Of a stretch of 64,000 bases of DNA, positions 57,690 to 64,000 are shown piece by piece (positions within the stretch are counted from its first letter, which is position 1; each line of letters opens with the position of its first letter). The stretch is from assembly GCA_015499995.1 (NCBI GenBank), contig JADNRV010000238.1, positions 1 through 64,000 of the forward strand. Direction: 5' to 3'. Origin of the DNA: Flammula alnicola (Eukaryota; Basidiomycota; Agaricomycetes; Agaricales; Strophariaceae). The position numbers and the translations under genes were made by a program. Below the pieces are notes generated by a model that saw nothing but the letters and a program-made list of their open reading frames with translations, was not told where the DNA came from and did not search any database.

Positions 57690-60600
57690 AAAACGTGAAG
57701 TCAGATAACGTGAAAGAGAATTGGGGGACTACATACGAATTCCTTTCCTTCTGCATTGCGAACGACTTCAGGAGGAACACCCTTGAATTGACCATGGCAC
57801 TCCACCTGAACAAAAAATATTGAGCTCCATATATATATAAATCGAGAAGAGAAACACCTACATCCTCTTCTCCACCATCTTGCACATGTCGACGGCGGCC
57901 TTCGTAGGAACAGCCCATCCACGCTTCAAACATATTTCGAACATTGCATGAAGGATTCTTTAAAACAGGTGCGTTGAGTTCAAGGTCATTGAAAGACGAA
58001 CAATAGACATACCGGCCGGCAGATTGCTGCACGAAACCATGTCAGCAACAGGTACAAAACCTGGGAGGTGGATTAGACAAAAAGGCACATAAGGTGACCG
58101 ACGAAGAGAACATACCGTCAAGCTTCAGCTGTGAAATGTATGCTTTGCAGGAGTTCGTTGATCTTGGCCGCCGGCTCCTCGACAATTCATTGACGGGTAT
58201 GGAAACTCGCTCAAGAAGTTTTGCTTTCTTCTTGGCGAACCTAGGGACAGAATCAGCAAGCCTGAAATAAGCATGCAGAAAATAATCGACTAAACGTACA
58301 GGTAGCAACTTGAACTCGTTCGACAGCGCGAACACCCTGCACAGCTCCAATTTCGACATAGTAATATGACGTGATCTTGCCCAACTCCATGCTTGTAAAG
58401 CGACTGGTCGACCTCTCGTACTTGATGCGCTGGCTTTTCTTCAGCAAGACTACAGCCGGATGTGCGATGTCGGCCCGTTTTTGTACCAATCCTAGGTCGC
58501 TTTCTTGACAGTCCGCACCGCCGTAGAGAGCAGGAGACCGCGGCATGCGGGCATACCTGAGATGCATGCCAATTAATCTCAAGAAACAGCAGATGAAAAA
58601 AAGATAAAACGTACAGATATGTTTACCCTAGCCATGAATGGCCTCGTCCCAGTTCCTAACACGAGCGTTCACGTTATCGGCCAATTCCTACACGAACTAA
58701 GACTCGATAGGCAGCTGCTGGTTCAAGAGACTCAGATAATACTGGAGTTCCGAATCGTTGGTGATGATGATTCCTTCTCCATACTGGGGTCGACCACCAA
58801 CCTCGTCCGCCTTGTCATCATCGACGAGATCCACCCGTTGCACGACGAACGTCGTCCTGTGCTGGAAAGCACCGTCGCCAGGACTATCACGAGGGTGGAG
58901 CAGAAGTGTGAGTGTGTCAGACTCGTTGGTCTCTCGGCAGCATTGCCCAATCACCAGAACGTTGCGACCTTCCTGCGGGTGGACGAGCAGAAGGGCTTGT
59001 TCTACTTTGACGCCTCCTATATTCCCTGCGGTCTCATTTGTGAGTCAGCTCTCCGACTTTAACACCAAAGACTTTCGGCCGGGTGGTGAAGTTACCGACC
59101 AGAGCCTTCATGGGGAAATGTACAGTACTTTGCTGTGCCCCACCTATTCCGGTTGGAATGACTGGAATCCGGTGGAATGGGACTGGAATCCAGTGGAATG
59201 AAACTGGAATGGACTGGAATGGGACCAAAATCCACTGGAATGGATGGGAATACATTGTATTTTGTTTAATTCAGATGTCACATGTCACAGGCCTTTGAAT
59301 TTGTCAAAAAAGTCACACCTCTCCTGTATCCAGCCCTTTGTCCAAAAACCACCTGGCAAAATCCAAATCTAAATATAGAAATTTAGAGTAAAATCATCTA
59401 AAATAGATTGCAAAAACCACAGGGTCCACCCTAATCTGGCAGGTGACTGAAACTAAAAATTCAGGCACAAGAGTCACATGTCACACCTGTGTGACATGTG
59501 CAAATTGACTCCTTTATATGCCTTATTTGTCTATTTGAGATACATATGTTATGTGACTGATGTGTGAGTGATTCAGGGTCAATAAGGTACTATCAGATTT
59601 AGCATTTTGACAAGATTCTAAATATATCTATATTATGTGTCCCAGACAGGCAATATTACCATATTTAAGCTGTTTTGAGGACCGTGAGAATTTTATGCCT
59701 AAAAAGGTAATTATAGCACCTGCTGTGAAACCTGTGTACCTTTAGAAATCATGTGATCTGCTGCTCTCGTTGATGAGAAAACTGCAAAAAACTCGACCAA
59801 ACCTGAGTCTTTTCAAAATCACCTAATCCAAATATTGAATTTCCTAATTGGGAATATGTCTTGGCACACTATCCAATTTTATTTCAATACCACAGACAGG
59901 TACTGATGTCTATTTCTATATATAGACATCAGAAATCACCAAATCATAATGCATTTCTATTCCATTCCAGTGGAATATCTGGTTGTTCCATTCCAGCCAT
60001 TCCACTCCTGTTGCATTCTGGTCAACATTCCAGTGGAATCTCGGAATTTGCCCCTTTTTCAAAAAATTTCAGAAATTTGGCAGGAGATTCCACCGGAATG
60101 GCCCTATATTCCACCGGATTCCACCGGATTCCGGTAGGAATAGGGGGGGCACAGCAAAGACCTCGAAATGTACACGACTTTGAAGGCGTCGAGATCAGAC
60201 TCGCCCGTTTCTGCATTCCGATGCTTGGAGAGCTGAGCATGGCAACGTTAGTCTGAGAAAAAAATTAGGATGGAAAAACGGTCGTAAGAATTAAGACACA
60301 CCTTGCCAGCGCCAGTAGGGACGCACAGTAAGATAGGCTCGTCGGTACCGAAGGCAATCGGGTACAATTTGCTCTGGGCGCGATTCAGCTTCGGGACTAT
60401 GAACGCCTCGCGTGCCCATGCAAGCAAACTCACCAGGGGTACTAAGTCGCCCTCCGCGCGCGGGAACATGAATTTCCCTGTAACCCTTCTTCGCGCGCTT
60501 GAAGGAGCCGCATCCGGAGGTTTGCACTTCCTGTTCGACATGAGGTGTCCTCCTTGCGAAAACGCCATGCTCTCTAGGTCAACGCGCATGGCCACTTCGA

Positions 60601-61107
60601 CGTTGATTCTCTCCTCAGCATCACATCGCATGAGTTTGGTGGCATCGCGGTTTTTGAGGAATTTGGCAGTGGCAGCGTAGAAGCTCTGGTACTCGAAAAG
60701 CCCCATAAGCTGATTTTCGGCGTCGCGAGCGTTGGATTTGGAACCAAAAATGCTGAGAACAGAGGCCGCTCTGTCAGCAGCGGGTGACAGGTCGGGTAGA
60801 CTTCCGATATTTGACGCTGGCCATCGATAGAATGAGGAGAGGCAATATCTTGACTTTGTTATTCCTCGACGCCTTGCGGCCAATGACGAGATCCTCCTCT
60901 TGACCCTCGGCTTCCACCTCGTTTTCGATCCTATTTTCCCCTTCGTCCTCATCTGAGTGCTCTCGAATCTCGAAAGCCTCTTCATATTCCTCCTTCATCA
61001 AACACGACCGCAACGTCACCATCCCCGTCATTCTCGGCCTCCTTGCGTTCCTGATCAGGGTCAACCATAGTCTTGTCGTCTGCAGTGTCCGTCGCTGTAA
61101 GACACCA
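57690..61107 (-). pseudogene. BRR2: Rearranged fragment of the spliceosomal helicase BRR2
   Basis: Minus-strand pieces follow the order of BRR2, the Ski2-like helicase that unwinds U4/U6. Near 60960 the acidic N-terminal part appears (EVEAEGQEEDLVIG). Then, around 60700-60300, come MGLFEYQSF, VDLESMAFSQGGHLMSN, LNRAQSKLYPIAFGTDEP and P-loop CVPTGAGK. At 59130-59045 is [20 protein letters not shown]. The DEIH-box segment ([19 protein letters not shown] to [13 protein letters not shown]) lies inverted on the plus strand at about 58795-59040. Minus-strand order resumes with [62 protein letters not shown] and AYISQLKLDG. A 1.04-kb element is inserted at 59125-60164. Frames are broken throughout, and about 200 residues of the second RecA domain are missing. 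Confidence 0.88.
59125..60164. mobile_element. GGAATG-rich TIR element inserted in the BRR2 pseudogene, 1040 bp
   Basis: The ends mirror each other: TTTGCTGTGCCCC plus CCTATTCC on the left, GGAATAGGGGGGGC plus ACAGCAAAG on the right. The direct repeat GAAATGTACA borders it (59115-59124 and 60165-60174). Removing the element joins BRR2-like VVYIS to PMKALVG, so the empty site is recognisable. Both ends carry many short GGAATG/CATTCC repeats (about 59152-59250 and 59955-60140). No transposase. Confidence 0.82.
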
Positions 61108-61530
61108 GCTCGCCCCAGTTGACGTAACGAAAACAAAAGGAAGAATCACAGCAGCGTTTCCGCGCTAGCGATTCATCTGTTTTCATAACAAAATCCACAG
61201 CAGCGTTTCCGCGCTAGCGGACGGAGCGTCGTTCAGGGAGAATCCAGCACGGCGAGTTGGAGTTCGCGGTGCTCCCACCACTGTGACGCCCATAGTTCGA
61301 GGGACTTCGCTGTGCTCAAGGTTGCAATAGGAGAGAGCAGCGTCTGATCGCGCTACCCTCCTCTTATCGGGGTTTTGACCCGTGTCTTGAGACGGTGGCA
61401 CCCTCCGTAGAGAGGCAGAAAATAGTTGCCCAGCCGAAAAGGACTGAGCGTTTGGCTCACAGCATGGACGACACAAGAGGCAATGTAGAAGATGGTATTG
61501 GATACGAGCTACTACGTGTGTGCAACAAAT
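61108..61530. repeat. Right direct repeat flanking BRR2, continuing into repeat block A
   Basis: 61108-61220 matches 57358-57470, and 61120-61530 matches about 52150-52500. It joins the two repeat relationships in one stretch. Confidence 0.7.
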
Positions 61531-61667
61531 GTTAAGTAAACGGAGTCACGCGCAAGATAACACAAAAAGATAAGATAAGATCGCCTCTTCGTTTTCGATA
61601 TAATGGCCTTGACAATGGTGCATCTTGCCTTCAAACTTCCAATATTCCTAACTATTTCAGGTCTTCC

Positions 61668-63732
61668 TCAATTACTTGTAAAAGATGTGTCGGAATCGCC
61701 ATTTTTGTCAGCTGAATAACTTGCTTCATAATCCGAAACCTCGTCCAAATCATAGGCGTCATCTTCCCAGCCCTTCATGTCAAGCGGTTGGAAGCTGCCC
61801 GTGAGTAGTTGTTGCCCAGGATTTGTTTCCAAAAATCTACTTCCAGTCAGGCAATATTATTGGGAGTGACTTGGGTCGCCGTACCTGATAGGGCCCCAAA
61901 TGTATTTGCTAGACTCGGAGGCTGCTAGTTGCCTTTCATCCTCACTCTCGGGAGATGGGCATCCCTTCACAGAAGATGAGAGAAAGTGTACTGGCGCTGA
62001 GTAAAGGCAACAACCTACCGGGCAGAAGTCTCCCATGCAGTCGCCCATGGAACCAACGTAAAGAGGGTGGCGGTGGAGGCGGCGGCTTACCTGACTCAAA
62101 GCCCATGGTCCTGTAGGCACATAAGTAAATATATATATATATCTTGTTAGAATGCAGATATACCCACCGTTCAGCTGATTATTCTAAAAGAAGGCATTAA
62201 TTAACTCAGAAAAATGGACATCAGAGAGAGAGAATTACAATCAATTCAATTGACATCGCAATCCTTTTAGCATCCCAGCGCGGACCGTATGGGATAACCC
62301 ATGCGACATCATAGTCGCTGGATTGGAAATCAATGTTGAAATGGCGTCCGGGACAGGCATAAATAGCACCTTGGACAAGGGCACGTTTCCAGGGGTAATC
62401 CCGGATGACACTCAACACCACGGGGTCCCCGAAATATAAACGCTCAAGAACTAATAAACGGGCAAGACCGTTCGGGCGCTTGGGTGACGGACGAAGAAAT
62501 ATCTACAAAGAATTTCCCTTAGGCTGCAAGTGGAACCAGAGATCTCTTCCACGTACGGAAGGGTCAATTTTTTTGCGCAAAAGGGAAGGCAAATAGACCT
62601 CGTAGCCACGTTGGGCATATTTCGCAAGGCGCACTTCATAAGAAGGAGACCTTCTTGTTAGGTCTATGGTGTTGGATTGTCTTATGCAAGAAGCCAGAGC
62701 CCTTGGACTCGTCCACACACGATGACCTAATTGTTCCGCGATAAATTGGTCTTATACTGAAAAAAGAGCCGGATGGGATCTTACCGTCGTAAGCGAAACA
62801 GGCTGAGTCGATGTCGAAACCCGCTAATATTTCTGCAGGAGAGAGGTATAATCTCAAGATAATTTGCATAGGTCTCGCTGGGAAGAGCGCTGTTGATAGG
62901 GTGAGACGACTAAAAATATCATATTAATGAGGGACATACTGTGGATAGAGACTACATTAGGTTTACGGACGCAAGTCACTTCCCAAGGAACGGCGGCGCA
63001 AACGCTTTCGTAAATTTCAATCATTTTGGTTTCGGCCTAAGATATGACGATTTCAGTGAAGCCTCCAAAGACATTGATACAAATTAATTTCACCTGACTT
63101 GCGTTTAGCCCCCATAGGAAAAGATCGATGTCTGAGGCCGCGAAGGTGGATTGATATCGTTTGTTTCTTTGTGTTGGAGTGGGATTGCCTTCGAAAGGTT
63201 CTAGGCAGGCTAGTACAGAACCACCAGCAGCAATGACATTGTTCCAGGATACTCTTGAGAGCACGTCGTGGGTGAAGATACTCCAGTTGAGCTCGAACTC
63301 ATGTATAGTAGGAACGATGGAAAGAGTTCCGGGTTTCTTCCGAAGATGAGGTGGCAATGGCATAATGAAGTGCTCGTCGTGAGATTCGCCAAACGGTCTT
63401 CCAATTACCTTCCAGACATCTGGTTTCTGGGCGAAGACGTCGAAGAGGCAGACGAAAGGATTTACAAGGTCAGGGTGTCCTCGATCATTGGCGAAAATCT
63501 TCCTGAGGTTTTCTTCATAGTGGACCGCTCGCCGTAAGAAGGGATCCAAACGTTCGCCAGTTGATAGAGAGAGAACTGCGTTAAGAAATTGCTGGATGTC
63601 TTCTGCTGCAACAAGCAATGTCTGGTTAAAGAGGGGTGTGGCATTGGCGGCTTCTGCGGCAACTTCGAGCGTTTCGGACTTCAGTGAAGGAAACAATTGT
63701 TGGAAGCACATAAAGAATTGTTGTAAGCACAT
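61668..63732 (-). CDS. Conserved fungal protein with a nucleotidyltransferase-like GGS...DID motif
   Basis: First exons are clear: 63732-63094, 63036-62940, 62889-62785, 62726-62557 and 62502-62239, in consistent phase. Smaller exons around 62190-61670 end in an acidic tail (DDAYDLDEVSDYEASYSADK) with stop at 61668; their joins are less certain. Conserved blocks: ELNWSIFTHDVLSRVSWNNV, IAAGGSVLACL, ASDIDLFLWGL, VTCVRKPNVVSIH, LRLYLSPAEILAGFDID, RRSPSYEVRLAKYAQRGYEV and VIRDYPWKRALVQGAIY. I recall the family as widespread in fungi, often with ankyrin repeats in its annotation, and without known role. GGS followed some 30 residues later by DID, then a second acidic site (SSDYDVAWV), is the layout of polymerase-beta-type nucleotidyltransferases. 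That reading is inference. The ATG could also be at 63711. Confidence 0.75.
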
Positions 63733-64000
63733 ATTCCAAGGATTGAAAATAAGGAACAGTTGAATGAGTATTGGGTGGGTTATAGCGATGCGCGATGTGC
63801 AACGCTTGAGGTTGTCGTTATGAGCAGTCAGCTTTTTAAACGATAAGTCGAGTCACCTCGGAACTCCAAGCCCAGGGCTCTGCCCTTGCTCTGCGATGGT
63901 GAACCCTGTGAGTGAGTCGTGAATCCTGCGACGATCGGGTGATGCATGACTCAATTTCGCACGGTTGGTGTGATCATTGAGCGCAGCGAGCAATCATTCT
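63733..64000. other. Upstream region at the right window edge
   Basis: Promoter side of the preceding gene. 63845-63970 resembles 51655-51760 (GAGTCGAGTCACCTCG-like start). No gene. Confidence 0.4.

Noticed and set aside
58619..58790. Plus-strand frame that seemed to lead into the DEIH segment of BRR2
   Set aside because: The minus strand here reads [20 protein letters not shown], so the plus frame is a shadow up to about 58790.

Overview
The window is nuclear DNA of a filamentous basidiomycete, most likely a mushroom-forming agaricomycete. Genes are split by many short introns of about 50-75 bp with GTRNGT donors. Families typical of that group are present: a FunK1 kinase, fungal G-domain GTPases with disordered tails, Tnp2-type CACTA transposase, small secreted proteins and F-box remnants. 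No rRNA, tRNA, CRISPR or prokaryotic feature was seen. Exons were assembled by eye from reading frame, splice sites and family patterns.

Left part (1-11.4 kb): two tail-only genes rich in PPIII motifs (the first frameshifted and cut by the window edge), an NCP1-like coiled-coil gene, the AP-3 beta subunit gene, and a GTPase whose C-terminal tail matches the two tail-only genes. A 583-bp TIR element (1879-2461) and a 931-bp foldback element (11416-12346) lie between genes.

Middle-left (12.3-22 kb): an array of six copies of a small secreted six-cysteine protein (four intact, two broken). Three copies sit directly next to decayed copies of the 5' half and promoter of the AP-3 beta gene. The array therefore arose by repeated duplication of a segment holding both genes. 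F-box remnants lie in the flanks.

Centre (24-50 kb): mostly housekeeping and regulatory genes. These are a TauD-type dioxygenase, an NsdD/SUB-1-like GATA factor, a duplicated family of tiny tyrosine-rich proteins, an F-box protein, MED22, a one-pass membrane coiled-coil protein, a FunK1 kinase, a mitochondrial-carrier-like protein, and a glutathione peroxidase with an in-frame presequence that suggests dual targeting.

Right part (50.5-61.6 kb): a graveyard. It holds an AAAATG-rich hairpin element, a broken fragment of ribonucleotide reductase large subunit, a CACTA transposase with an in-frame stop, tandem repeats, and a scrambled BRR2 helicase pseudogene. That pseudogene has an internal inversion and a 1.04-kb GGAATG-rich TIR element inserted with a 10-bp target duplication. 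Related repeats flank the captured fragments. The window ends with a conserved fungal gene whose GGS...DID motif suggests a nucleotidyltransferase fold.
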